This document shows positions 16,791-26,953 of a stretch of DNA of 64,000 nt, in pieces. The notes beneath the pieces are model-generated. The model was not told where the DNA came from and did not search any database. It was given only the letters and a program-made list of their open reading frames with translations. The translations under genes were made by a program, and so were the position numbers. Position 1 is the first letter of the stretch, and the number at the start of each line of letters is the position of its first letter. Source of the DNA: Ornithinimicrobium cryptoxanthini (GTDB lineage Bacteria > Actinomycetota > Actinomycetes > Actinomycetales > Dermatophilaceae); contig NZ_CP099490.1 in NCBI RefSeq assembly GCF_023923205.1, positions 3,596,001-3,660,000 of the forward strand, given 5' to 3'.

Positions 16791-17157
16791 AGGGCAGTCC
16801 AGAGTGTCAGAGGCGATGAGGATGGCCGGGGGCCACCACCAGTGAACCCAAACCCCGCGAGTGAACGCAAGTTGCGTCATACACCGTTGTGCACGCTGTG
16901 TTGCGCCATCTGCCCGTGATGTTGCTCACAACACCGTTGTGGTTCTGCAGGTCAGGGCGACGGGTGGGGCGGACGGGTCGAAGTTGCCAGAAATGTGCCC
17001 GTCTCGGGGGCCGCGCAGCGATTCTGCGCGCGTCGCGCGGTCACAATTGCAGCTGGAGGCGCAGCGCTTCGTCGACCGCAGCCATGAGGCACATGCGCGG
17101 CGTGACGGCGGCCGGTTGGGGAACTACCGCGGCCCGCCGCGCGGCGCTGGCTGCACC
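16791..17157. other. Gene-free leader of the NlpC/P60 gene
   Basis: This 367-bp stretch holds no convincing gene. It contains a CRP-like site (16915-16930), an 11-bp direct repeat ACACCGTTGTG at 16881-16891 and 16931-16941, and a small palindrome ACGCAA-G-TTGCGT at 16865-16877. On the minus strand a 17-codon frame (17094-17041, starting MCLMAAVDE) exists but has no support. Confidence 0.6.
16915..16930 (-). promoter_or_regulatory. CRP/GlxR-type binding site
   Basis: CGTGA-TGTTGC-TCACA matches the CRP consensus TGTGA-N6-TCACA in nine of ten positions. It lies 125 bp upstream of the NlpC/P60 start. Actinobacterial CRP proteins are known to use this consensus and to control cell-wall and resuscitation genes, so cAMP-dependent control is plausible. 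Confidence 0.55.
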
Positions 17158-17415
17158 TCAGTCGCGGGTCTCGACCAGCCCTGCGGAGGCCAGGTCCGCC
17201 ACGACCGGGGTCAGGGCGTCCATCAGGTCACCGTCCGGCGCACCGTGCCGTTGCGCGAGCGCCACCGCCAGGTCGGACAGCTCGATCCAGTCCCTCGAGA
17301 GCTCACGGATGCTGTGTGCGAGCGCGCTCACCCGCAGGATCTGGCCGTCCCACAGGACCACCGCCTCGTCTCCGCGCACGACCTCGTCCAGGACCTGCTG
17401 GGCCCGCACCCTCAC
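17158..17415 (-). CDS. PqqD-like small protein
   Basis: An 85-residue protein. The pattern VVLWDGQILRVSALAHSIREL, then a short helix, then ADLASAGLVETRD fits the PqqD fold, which in ribosomal peptide pathways binds leader peptides. Here the usual LNxTA-type centre is replaced by RVSALAHSI, so the match is moderate. Its GTG overlaps the stop of the HPr-kinase-like gene (GTGA). PqqD-like and HPr-kinase-like proteins are found together in some peptide-modification clusters. No obvious precursor peptide or radical-SAM enzyme is visible nearby, so the client is unknown. Confidence 0.6.
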   Translation of the reverse strand: MRVRAQQVLDEVVRGDEAVVLWDGQILRVSALAHSIRELSRDWIELSDLAVALAQRHGAPDGDLMDALTPVVADLASAGLVETRD

Positions 17416-18275
17416 CGCTGCCTCCCGCAGATCTCGTCGACCAGCGGCCGCAGGTCCTCGGCCGCACCATAGGTCACCCGGCGGACACCGCCGGTGGACT
17501 CCAGCACCTGCGCCAACCAGGTCAGGGGTCGCTCGGTCGCCATGAAGCCCGAGGTCTCCGGCGCGATCTCGGTCAGTGCCTCCAGGGTCTCCAGCGTCGT
17601 GATCTCCGGCGGCTCCTGCCGGTCCGGCTCCCGGCGCAGCACCAGCACCCCCGCGGCCCAGGCCGGCACCGGCGGCGCGACCAGGTCCAGGGCGGATGGG
17701 GCCACCTCGTCCTTGATGCCCGACCAGTCGGCGCGGCGGGTGGAAATCGGCTTCAGATAGGGCGCGATCGTGCCGTCTCTGCGGATGCCGACCGTCTCGT
17801 CGCTCAGATAGGCACGCTCGGGCCCCAGCACCCGACAGGCCGTCGACTTGCCGGTCCCTCCGGGGGCGATGAAGATCGCCGCCGCCCCGGTGTCCCGGTG
17901 GGACAGGGCTCCCGCGTGCAGCATCAGCAGGTCTCCGGTCCGCTCCGCGATCACGGCCCGCGTCACCTGCTGGGTGAGCCGCTGCAGCAGCATCCGCTCG
18001 TCGGTCCCGCGCAGCACGCCATCCGACAGCGACTCCCGCGGCATCTCCTCGAGCAGCTCAACCTCGACGGTGACGGGCGCGCCGGCCGACTCCCGTGCGC
18101 CGCCCTCCCGAGCATCATCAACCCGTGCGCCACCGACCCGGCCGGCCAGCTCGGCGACGGCCAGGTGCCAGCGCTCGGCCACGGTCTGGGCAAACTCCTC
18201 GGCCTTGGGGCCCCCGGAGACCAGGATGTCCACATCCGTGTCGAGCACGTGCAGCGGCACGACGGCGGTCTCCAT
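17412..18275 (-). CDS. HPr-kinase-like P-loop protein
   Basis: A 287-residue protein. Residues 115-165 contain LLMLHAGALSH, the P-loop APGGTGKST (Lys143, Ser144) and AYLSDETVGI, the layout of the HPr kinase C-terminal domain (His before the P-loop, SD(D/E) after it). The first 110 residues are not recognisable. True HPr kinases act on the PTS protein HPr. This shorter relative belongs to the class found in peptide-modification clusters, where such kinases phosphorylate other targets. The start at 18275 (ATG) is chosen because the upstream frame from 18320 overlaps the divergent promoter. The stop is coupled to the PqqD-like gene. Confidence 0.68.
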   Translation of the reverse strand: METAVVPLHVLDTDVDILVSGGPKAEEFAQTVAERWHLAVAELAGRVGGARVDDAREGGARESAGAPVTVEVELLEEMPRESLSDGVLRGTDERMLLQRLTQQVTRAVIAERTGDLLMLHAGALSHRDTGAAAIFIAPGGTGKSTACRVLGPERAYLSDETVGIRRDGTIAPYLKPISTRRADWSGIKDEVAPSALDLVAPPVPAWAAGVLVLRREPDRQEPPEITTLETLEALTEIAPETSGFMATERPLTWLAQVLESTGGVRRVTYGAAEDLRPLVDEICGRQR

Positions 18276-18343
18276 GGGCCACAGCCTAGAGAGCGAGGCG
18301 GCGGGACGTGCCACTGCCACCTGACGCCACGTAACCTAGTGGG

Positions 18344-19495
18344 GTGGACATCTCTGCTGCACTCACCGGCTGGCTCGTGCTCGCCGCCGTCCTGGTCGCC
18401 AGCGGCGTCGGCAAGCTGCGCCACCCGGAGGGGACGGCCGAGGCCTTCGTCGCGCTCGGCGTGCCGGATGCGCTGAACCGGTCGTGGATCGTCAGGGCGC
18501 ACCCGTGGGCGGAGATCGCCCTGGCGGCCCTCCTCCTGGCGCTGCCCCACCCGGCCTCCGTGGTCGCCGCAGTCCTCACGCTCGGCCTCTTCACGGCATA
18601 CCTCATCCTGGTATGGCGGGTGGTCGCCTCCGGTGAGGAGGCCTCCTGCAACTGCTTCGGCTCGGTCGGGTCCAGCACCGTGGACTGGTGGACCGTGGCC
18701 CGCAACGGGCTGCTGGTCGCGGTCTCGCTGCTGGTGCTCGTCGATGCAGCTCTCGGCGGCTCCGCGATCGCCCGGTTCGGTGACCTCGGCGAGGGCTGGT
18801 GGTGGGTGGTCGGCCTGGTCGTCGCCGCCGCCGTGACCTATCTGGTGACGCGCGAGGGCGCGAGCGAGCCGGAGGCGGTCGAGGGCTACGAGCCGGAGGA
18901 GGACTACCTGCGCCTGCCGATCCCGGACGTGCCGGTGCGCACCGAGGATGGCGACGAGCCGGTCTCCCTGCGCGACCTCGCCGCCGAGCGTGCCCAGGTG
19001 CTGCTGCTGCTCAACCCCGGCTGCGGCCCCTGCAAGATGATCACCGGCAAGCTCGCCGACTGGGCCCGCGCGGTCCCCGAGATCGACTTCCGCGTGCTGC
19101 ACGCGATGAGCCACGACAACATGCGCCAGATCACGCCCCTGTGGGAGCCGTTCTATGTCGAGGAGGTCGGTGGCGCGGTCGGCAGCGTCTTCGGCAACCC
19201 GGGTCGTCCCTCGGCCGTGCTGCTGGGCATGGACGGGCTGCTCGCCGGTGGCCCGGTCCAGGGCATGACCGCCGTCGAGCAGCTGGTCGCGGACATCACA
19301 CAACAGATCGCGCCCGCGCGCGAGGCGCTCGCCGAGGCCGAGGCTGCCGCCGCCGAGACGGAGCGGCTCGAGGCTCAGGCGCAGTGGCAGGCGGCTGAGG
19401 GTGCCCCTGAGGGTGCCGCCGAGGATGCCGCCGAGGATGCCGCCGAGGACTCCACCCACGAGCCCGCCTCCGGCCCCGCGTCCGGGGCCCGCTGA
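18344..19495 (+). CDS. MauE/DoxX-like membrane protein fused to a thioredoxin domain
   Basis: A 383-residue fusion. Residues 1-170 form about five membrane helices with the MauE signature EASCNCFGS (Cys102, Cys104). Residues 185-310 form a thioredoxin-like domain of TlpA/MauD type with CGPC (Cys227, Cys230). The tail is Ala/Glu-rich with a repeated AAED unit. In methylamine dehydrogenase maturation, MauE and MauD are separate and help form disulfides; here both functions are in one chain. It likely carries electrons across the membrane to an extracytoplasmic thiol client. GTG start at 18344. It is divergent from the HPr-kinase-like gene, with 68 bp between the starts. Confidence 0.8.
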   Translation: MDISAALTGWLVLAAVLVASGVGKLRHPEGTAEAFVALGVPDALNRSWIVRAHPWAEIALAALLLALPHPASVVAAVLTLGLFTAYLILVWRVVASGEEASCNCFGSVGSSTVDWWTVARNGLLVAVSLLVLVDAALGGSAIARFGDLGEGWWWVVGLVVAAAVTYLVTREGASEPEAVEGYEPEEDYLRLPIPDVPVRTEDGDEPVSLRDLAAERAQVLLLLNPGCGPCKMITGKLADWARAVPEIDFRVLHAMSHDNMRQITPLWEPFYVEEVGGAVGSVFGNPGRPSAVLLGMDGLLAGGPVQGMTAVEQLVADITQQIAPAREALAEAEAAAAETERLEAQAQWQAAEGAPEGAAEDAAEDAAEDSTHEPASGPASGAR

Positions 19496-19996
19496 GTGGA
19501 CTGGCTCACCGAGGGACCGTTCTGGATCGCACTGACCGGGTTGTTCCTGATCGGGATGGCGCGCGGTCAGGGGACCTACTGGATCGCCCGCGTCGTCACC
19601 GAGCAGACGCTGCGGCACACGCACCCCGTCGAGGGCTGGCGGGCGAGCGTGCACCAGTGGCTGCAGGGCGAGGGCACGGCGCGGGGTCGGCAGGCCATCG
19701 AGCGGTGGGGCCTGGTGATGATCCCGCTGTGCTACCTGACCGTCGGCTTCCAGACCCTGGTGCTCGCCGCGGCCGGCCTGCTGCGGATCAGGTGGCCCAT
19801 CTTCACCCTCGTGCAGATCCCGGGGGCGCTGGCGTGGGCGCTGCTCTATGCCACGATCGGCTTCGCGATGTGGGCGGCTGCAGCGGCTGCGCTCGCCGGC
19901 TCGCCGCTCATGCTGGCTGGGTTGATCGCCATACTCCTGGTCGTGGTGGTGACGATCGTCCTGTCGCACCGGCGCAGGGATCCACACCTGGGGTGA
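19496..19996 (+). CDS. DedA/VTT-like membrane protein
   Basis: A 166-residue membrane protein that starts (GTG) directly after the stop of the MauE-thioredoxin gene. It has hydrophobic segments at about 10-22, 75-95, 100-122 and 130-157. The segment GMARGQGTYWIAR, and the amphipathic region followed by GLVMIPLCYLTVGFQTLVLAAAG, recall DedA proteins, which flip or move phospholipids. It is shorter than typical DedA proteins (about 200). Its role beside the redox protein is unknown. Confidence 0.6.
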   Translation: MDWLTEGPFWIALTGLFLIGMARGQGTYWIARVVTEQTLRHTHPVEGWRASVHQWLQGEGTARGRQAIERWGLVMIPLCYLTVGFQTLVLAAAGLLRIRWPIFTLVQIPGALAWALLYATIGFAMWAAAAAALAGSPLMLAGLIAILLVVVVTIVLSHRRRDPHLG

Positions 19997-20026
19997 GTGT
20001 CGGCATCAGGTGGCACCATCTGTCGT

Positions 20027-22410
<2,384 letters not shown>

Positions 22411-22414
<4 letters not shown>

Positions 22415-23196
22415 GTGCGTCCGGCGGTCCCGAACCGGCCGATCCACCCCCGGCGCTGGTGCCATCCGCGCGACCGCCGCGTGCCCCAGCCAACTCGGCA
22501 CTGGTCGACGCGGTCCGCGAGGCACTCGCTGCGGCAGGTGATCCGGTGCGGGCGGTGGGACAGCAGCGATACATGAAGTCGCAGCTGCCGTTTCGTGGCC
22601 TCACCACGCCCCTGCTGCGGTTGACGCTGCGACCGATCCTCAGCGACTCGGCATACATCTTCGACGATCGGGCCGTGTGGGAGGCGACGATCCGGATGCT
22701 GTGGGACCAGGCGGCCTATCGGGAGGAGCGATATGCCGCGCTGGCGCTCGCGGGCCACCGACGTTCGAGGCCGTTCCGCGACGTGGAGGCACTGTCCCTG
22801 TATGCCGACCTCGTCCAGTCCGGCGCCTGGTGGGACCTGGTCGACGACCTGGCGACCCACCACGTCGCCGCCGTGCTGCAGAACGACCCAGCGCGGGCCA
22901 CACCCATCGTTCGCCCGTGGGCGACCGACCAGGACATGTGGCTGCGGCGCACCGCGATCCTGTCCCAGCTGCCGGCGAAGAGTGCCACCGACACCGCACT
23001 GCTGGAGCACGCCCTGACTGCCAACCTGCCGGGGAGCCGGTTCGGTGCGGAGTTCTTCATCCGCAAGGCGATCGGCTGGGCGTTGCGCGAGCACGCCAAG
23101 ACCGATCCCTCGTGGGTGCTGGAGTTCGTCGACGCTCATGAGCTGAGTCCGTTGAGTCGACGGGAAGCGCTTAAACACCTGCACCGGAGCCGCTGA
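22411..23196 (+). CDS. DNA alkylation repair protein, AlkD/AlkC-like
   Basis: A 261-residue HEAT-like repeat glycosylase. Family signatures are QQRYMKSQLPFRGL at about 51-64, WWDLVDDLATHH with the Trp/Asp pair that contacts the lesion, WLRRTAILSQL, and EFFIRKAIGWALREH. AlkD-type enzymes remove bulky or positively charged alkylated bases without base flipping. The start overlaps the UvrA2 stop (ATGA), so both are made together as a small alkylation or drug-damage repair operon. The first 30 residues are Pro/Ala-rich and probably disordered. Confidence 0.9.
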
Positions 23197-23353
23197 GCCA
23201 GTGAGCCGGCGGGAAGCGTTGTCGCATTGATGCTTAGCGATGTGGGTGTCGATCGGCAACGGCCGACTGCTCGCGCTCGAGTTGAACGTCAGTGCCGCAC
23301 CAGGGACTCGTGCCCCCGCTGTCCACAGGTTCGGACGTGCCCCATCACCATGT

Positions 23354-23369
23354 TCGAACATATGTGCTA
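23354..23369 (+). promoter_or_regulatory. Degenerate LexA (SOS) box upstream of DUF222-HNH gene
   Basis: TCGAAC-ATAT-GTGCTA compared with the actinobacterial consensus TCGAAC-N4-GTTCGA: the left half is perfect and the right half matches three of six positions. The left part lies in the palindrome TGTTCGAACA (23351-23360). It is 48 bp upstream of the ATG. DUF222 (13E12-type) genes of mycobacteria are known LexA targets. Confidence 0.35.
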
Positions 23370-23416
23370 TCGTAAGCCTTAGTTGGCAGGACTGGACGTG
23401 TGGGAAGGGGGTAGTG

Positions 23417-25888
23417 ATGTCGACCGAAGTGTTAGCGGACCGGCTGGAGCGGTTGTTGACTGCTGCTCCTGGGCTGGAGCTGGGTCGAGACGGGCTCTGG
23501 CGTGGGACCTGGCCGTTGCCGCCCATCGTGCCGGAGCCGGCGGAGGAGACAGCCTCGCAGTCCGGGGACGCACCCCAGCGTGACGACGCGGCTTCGCGGA
23601 CCGCCGACTCGACACCACCCGAGGACGCTGAGCAGCGGCTGCGGGCGGCGTTGACTGACCTCGGTGTCGAGCCTGGGGCGGCGGAGGCGTTGACGCGTGC
23701 GTCGCTGGCCTGTGCGACCGTCGCCGAGCGGCCGAGCACGTCTGAGGCCCCGCAGTTGGTGGAGCGCGGCAGTGACCTGCTGAGGGCGATCGAGTCCCTG
23801 ACCGGCGTGGCCGGGCACCTGGAGTCGGTCGTCCTCTCGGCGACGAATCAGTTGACCTGGGTGCACGGCAAGTTGCTGCTGCTCGAGAAAGGCGCGACCA
23901 GCTCGGACGACCTTTCTGCTTCCCAGCAGGAGCTGTGGCGTGCGCGGGCGAAGTCGAAGACCTGCGCAGAGATCGAGGCAGGCATCGGGTGGGGTGTCAG
24001 CGAAGTCCGCGACCTGGTCTCGGTCGCCAACGCCGCACCCGAGGTCGCCGGCCCGGTCCACCACTCCCTGAGGTGTGGTGAGTCGTCCTGGCGGTTGGTG
24101 CGCCGCTACTACCGGGCCTGCACCGGCATGGCTCACGAGGACGGGGCCGCGATCGCCAACGGCTTCTTCGGCACCGACCCAGGCGCTGCGGTCACCGAAC
24201 GCCTCGACTCCGCCGGGAGCTTTCTGGGTGGCCCGTGGCGGCACAAGGAGTTCTACCGTGCCCTGAAACGCGAGATCGCCCGGGTCAACGCCCAAGACCC
24301 CGAGAAGCAGAAAGAGGCTGACGCTGCCGCGAAAGCCAACGCCGACACCCACCTGATGCTCGATGAGAACGGCACCGGCACCTTCATGATCGGGACCACC
24401 CCTTTAGAGGGGACCGCGATCAACGAACGGATCGACGCCGCCGCCCGTAGGGCCCGCGCCCTGGGCGACCCACGCAGCCAGCGTCAGCTCCGGTGCGCGA
24501 TCGCCACCGCCCTCCTGCTGAAAGGGACAGTCGACCTCTCAGCCATCCCCGACGACCCCGACCAGGTCACCATCGAACAGTCCGAACAGCTGGCCCGGGT
24601 CCTGTCCGGGCTACCGCCGGCCACCCTCGATGTCATCGTCCCCCTCACCACCCTCCTCGGCACCGACCCCGCAGGGACCCCGATCCCGGCAGCGTTCGCC
24701 GCCCAGCACGGCACCACCGGCAGCACCGAAGGTCCCGGGGGGCCAGGCGGGCCGGGTTGCACCTGCACCTGCACCTGCGAGGCCACCGCGAAGACGCCCG
24801 CGGACCCACCAGGTCCCGGCCTGGGGGGACAACCCTGTCCCGACCCCGCCGCTCACCACCACCGCGACCGTCCGGGCCCCAGCGCTGACGGGGCCCCACC
24901 CGACCAGCAAGCCCCGAACCACCCTGATGCCGGCCCTGATGCTGATGCTGATGATCCCTACGGCCTGGTCGATGAGCAGATCCGCCTACCCGATGTCGGT
25001 GTCGGTGAGGTCGTCGGGCGCGACTCACTGTTCCTGTCCCCGACACAGGTGCGTGACCTGGCCCTGGTGCCCGGCTCCACGCTGCACCGCCTGCTGACCG
25101 ACCCGGCCACCGGCCGGTGCCTGGAACGCTCGATCACCGCCTACCGCTTCGATGCGACGATGCGGGCCCAGATCATCGCCGCTGACCGGTTCTGCCGCGC
25201 CCCCGGCTGCGTCAAACCCGCCAAGATCTCCCAGCTGGATCACGTCCAGGAGTACGGCACCACCGGTGGCCACACCTGTGAGGCCAACGCGATGGCCCTG
25301 AGCACTACCCACCACGACAAGAAGACCAAGAAAGACGTCGACGCGATCATCAACGCCGACCGTGACGTCACCTGGACCACGTTGTTGGGCCGGATCTACA
25401 CCACCAAGGCCTTCGATTACAACCAGTACACCAAGCTCCTGACCGCGGCGAAGACCCAGATCGACCAGGAGATCGCCGCAGGAGCCACGAAGGGCGACGC
25501 GATCGACGCCGCGATCTACCAGGCCCTGTCCTACCGGCCCCCCGGATCACCCTTCGAAGCCCGCGAAGACAACCCCGGGTTCGAGGACGACTTCACCGGC
25601 TGGGACCAGATCACCCTGACCCACACCGGCCCCGACGGACAACGGGCCTACCGCCCCGCCCCCGACACCACCCGAGCCGAACACGAGCGCCATAGGGCCA
25701 CCCGTAGCGACCACGACGAGCCCACAGACGCCGACGCCGGTGACCCGAACTGTGACGAGCAGCAGGCAGGTGACCAGCACGACAGCGAGCAGCCGCACGA
25801 CCGCGGGCAACACGACCGCGGGAAGGACGCCGGCGGCACCGGACAAGGGCCCTGGTCCAGGCCCCACGACGACCCACCGCCGTTCTAA
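23417..25888 (+). CDS. DUF222-HNH endonuclease domain protein
   Basis: An 823-residue protein of the actinobacterial 13E12/DUF222 group. The DUF222 region spans about residues 80-420. A long Gly/Pro and Cys-Thr-rich linker follows (CTCTCTCEA near 450, then Asp/Ala repeats). The HNH region is RAPGCVKPAKISQLDHVQEYGTTGG and later TTHHDKKTKKD. The C-terminal 130 residues are polar and repetitive. These proteins are multi-copy and may be mobile or selfish nucleases; biological role is unknown. ATG 23417 follows an AAGGGGG ribosome site. All Tyr codons that I checked are TAC, unlike the neighbours. A second copy of the family is at 53422-54909. Confidence 0.85.
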   Translation: MSTEVLADRLERLLTAAPGLELGRDGLWRGTWPLPPIVPEPAEETASQSGDAPQRDDAASRTADSTPPEDAEQRLRAALTDLGVEPGAAEALTRASLACATVAERPSTSEAPQLVERGSDLLRAIESLTGVAGHLESVVLSATNQLTWVHGKLLLLEKGATSSDDLSASQQELWRARAKSKTCAEIEAGIGWGVSEVRDLVSVANAAPEVAGPVHHSLRCGESSWRLVRRYYRACTGMAHEDGAAIANGFFGTDPGAAVTERLDSAGSFLGGPWRHKEFYRALKREIARVNAQDPEKQKEADAAAKANADTHLMLDENGTGTFMIGTTPLEGTAINERIDAAARRARALGDPRSQRQLRCAIATALLLKGTVDLSAIPDDPDQVTIEQSEQLARVLSGLPPATLDVIVPLTTLLGTDPAGTPIPAAFAAQHGTTGSTEGPGGPGGPGCTCTCTCEATAKTPADPPGPGLGGQPCPDPAAHHHRDRPGPSADGAPPDQQAPNHPDAGPDADADDPYGLVDEQIRLPDVGVGEVVGRDSLFLSPTQVRDLALVPGSTLHRLLTDPATGRCLERSITAYRFDATMRAQIIAADRFCRAPGCVKPAKISQLDHVQEYGTTGGHTCEANAMALSTTHHDKKTKKDVDAIINADRDVTWTTLLGRIYTTKAFDYNQYTKLLTAAKTQIDQEIAAGATKGDAIDAAIYQALSYRPPGSPFEAREDNPGFEDDFTGWDQITLTHTGPDGQRAYRPAPDTTRAEHERHRATRSDHDEPTDADAGDPNCDEQQAGDQHDSEQPHDRGQHDRGKDAGGTGQGPWSRPHDDPPPF

Positions 25889-25892
25889 TCCT

Positions 25893-25910
25893 GGCGGGGT
25901 TGTCCCCGCC
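25893..25910. terminator. Bidirectional hairpin terminator
   Basis: GGCGGGG (25893-25899), loop TTGT, CCCCGCC (25904-25910): a perfect 7-bp GC stem 5 bp after the HNH stop and 7 bp before the stop of the convergent lipoprotein gene. Confidence 0.65.
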
Positions 25911-25916
25911 TATGGG

Positions 25917-26270
25917 CTACTCCCCAGCAGGTCTCAGCCTGGCCGTCCCGTCGCCGACCACGATCGCCGTGTCCGGGCAGACTGGCCCCGCGAGGACGAC
26001 CTCGTGGCCTGCAGCGAACCGGACGGTGACGTCGCCCGGAGTGCAGCCATAGTCCAGGATGACCACCCCGGCCTCGGCCTCGGTCTCGATGGTCACGTTC
26101 TCGTCTCCGGTCAGCACCGTGAAGCCACCGGGTCCCTCGTTGACGATCTGGAGGTCGCCGGCGTCGCTGCAGGCCGACAGGCCCACCACCAGTGCCGCGC
26201 CCAGGAGACTGCAGGCAGCCAGCCGCGCGGCACGTGCCGGGACGCTCACCTGTCGGGTCAACTGATCCAT
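25917..26270 (-). CDS. Putative secreted lipoprotein of unknown function
   Basis: A 117-residue protein. The ATG at 26270 gives MDQLTRQVSVPARAARLA, then a hydrophobic segment ending with the lipobox VGLSAC; the Cys should be lipidated after signal peptidase II cleavage. The mature part of about 85 residues looks beta-rich (EGPGGFTVLTGDENVTIETE, then GVVILDYGCTPGDVTV) with two further Cys (DYGC, GPVC) that could form a disulfide. No known domain is recognised. It converges with the HNH gene across a hairpin. Confidence 0.65.
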   Translation of the reverse strand: MDQLTRQVSVPARAARLAACSLLGAALVVGLSACSDAGDLQIVNEGPGGFTVLTGDENVTIETEAEAGVVILDYGCTPGDVTVRFAAGHEVVLAGPVCPDTAIVVGDGTARLRPAGE

Positions 26271-26353
26271 GCCCAGAACCATAGGCAGGAATCAGCGCTT
26301 CGATCCCCGAACTCACAAGACCTCCACAGAACCTGCACGACCCCGCTGAGCAG

Positions 26354-26917
26354 TCAGTCGTGGCTCGGCGCTTCCTCGGCGTCACCGGCCGCGTGCCGAG
26401 CCAGGACGTAGAGCAGGTCGCTGAGCCGGTTGAGATAGACGAGCACGTGGTCCGAGACGGCCGCGCCCTCGCGTGCCGCCCGGATCGTGTGGCGCTCGGC
26501 TCGCCTTGCCACGGTGCGCGCCAGGTCGAGCGCCGCCGACGCCCGGGTCGCCCCCGGCACGATGAACACCGGCCGCAGCGGTCGATCAGCCACCAGTCGG
26601 TCGATGGTGCGCTCCACCTCGTCAACCATCCCAGCACCGACCTCCGACACACCTTCGGTGAGCCGGTCGCGGGCCCGGGGGTTGGTCATCAGGTCGGCCC
26701 CGACGACAAACAGGTGCCGTTGCAGACGCAGCACCAGCTCTGCCAGCTCCGGGTCCTCCAGCGCCTCGCGGGCCACGCCGAGAGCGGCCACGGCCTCGTC
26801 AACGTCTCCGCACGCGTCCATGACCGCGTCGTCCTTGCCCACGCGACCGCCGAAGAGCCGTCCGGTGGTGCCGTCGTCACCGGTCTTGGTGTAGATGCTC
26901 GATGCCTCGCCCGTCAT
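26354..26917 (-). CDS. Cob(I)alamin adenosyltransferase, PduO type
   Basis: A 187-residue enzyme that transfers the 5'-deoxyadenosyl group of ATP to cob(I)alamin. The N-terminal ATP loop YTKTGDDGTTGRLFGG is at about 9-24, and the C-terminal helix RLSDLLYVLARHA holds the conserved Arg/Asp pair. The helix with ATRASAALDLARTVARRAER carries the Arg that contacts ATP. Length is normal. The ATG at 26917 has a clear GGAGGA ribosome site. It follows the flavin reductase gene on the same strand by 36 bp; PduO enzymes need a cob(II)alamin-reducing flavoprotein, so the pairing may be functional, though this is an inference. Confidence 0.92.
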   Translation of the reverse strand: MTGEASSIYTKTGDDGTTGRLFGGRVGKDDAVMDACGDVDEAVAALGVAREALEDPELAELVLRLQRHLFVVGADLMTNPRARDRLTEGVSEVGAGMVDEVERTIDRLVADRPLRPVFIVPGATRASAALDLARTVARRAERHTIRAAREGAAVSDHVLVYLNRLSDLLYVLARHAAGDAEEAPSHD

Positions 26918-26953
26918 GTCTCCTCCAGGTTGCTTGGTCGGCTGTCCACGCGG

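Noticed and set aside
17041..17094. 17-codon minus-strand frame downstream of the PqqD-like gene, considered as a peptide precursor
   Set aside because: No ribosome site, no Cys/Ser/Thr-rich core and no leader-like feature. Too short to support.
16791..17157. c-di-AMP (ydaO) riboswitch in the NlpC/P60 leader
   Set aside because: The conserved GGGGGACCCAC-type core and the later GGGGTGAAT block were not found on the minus strand.
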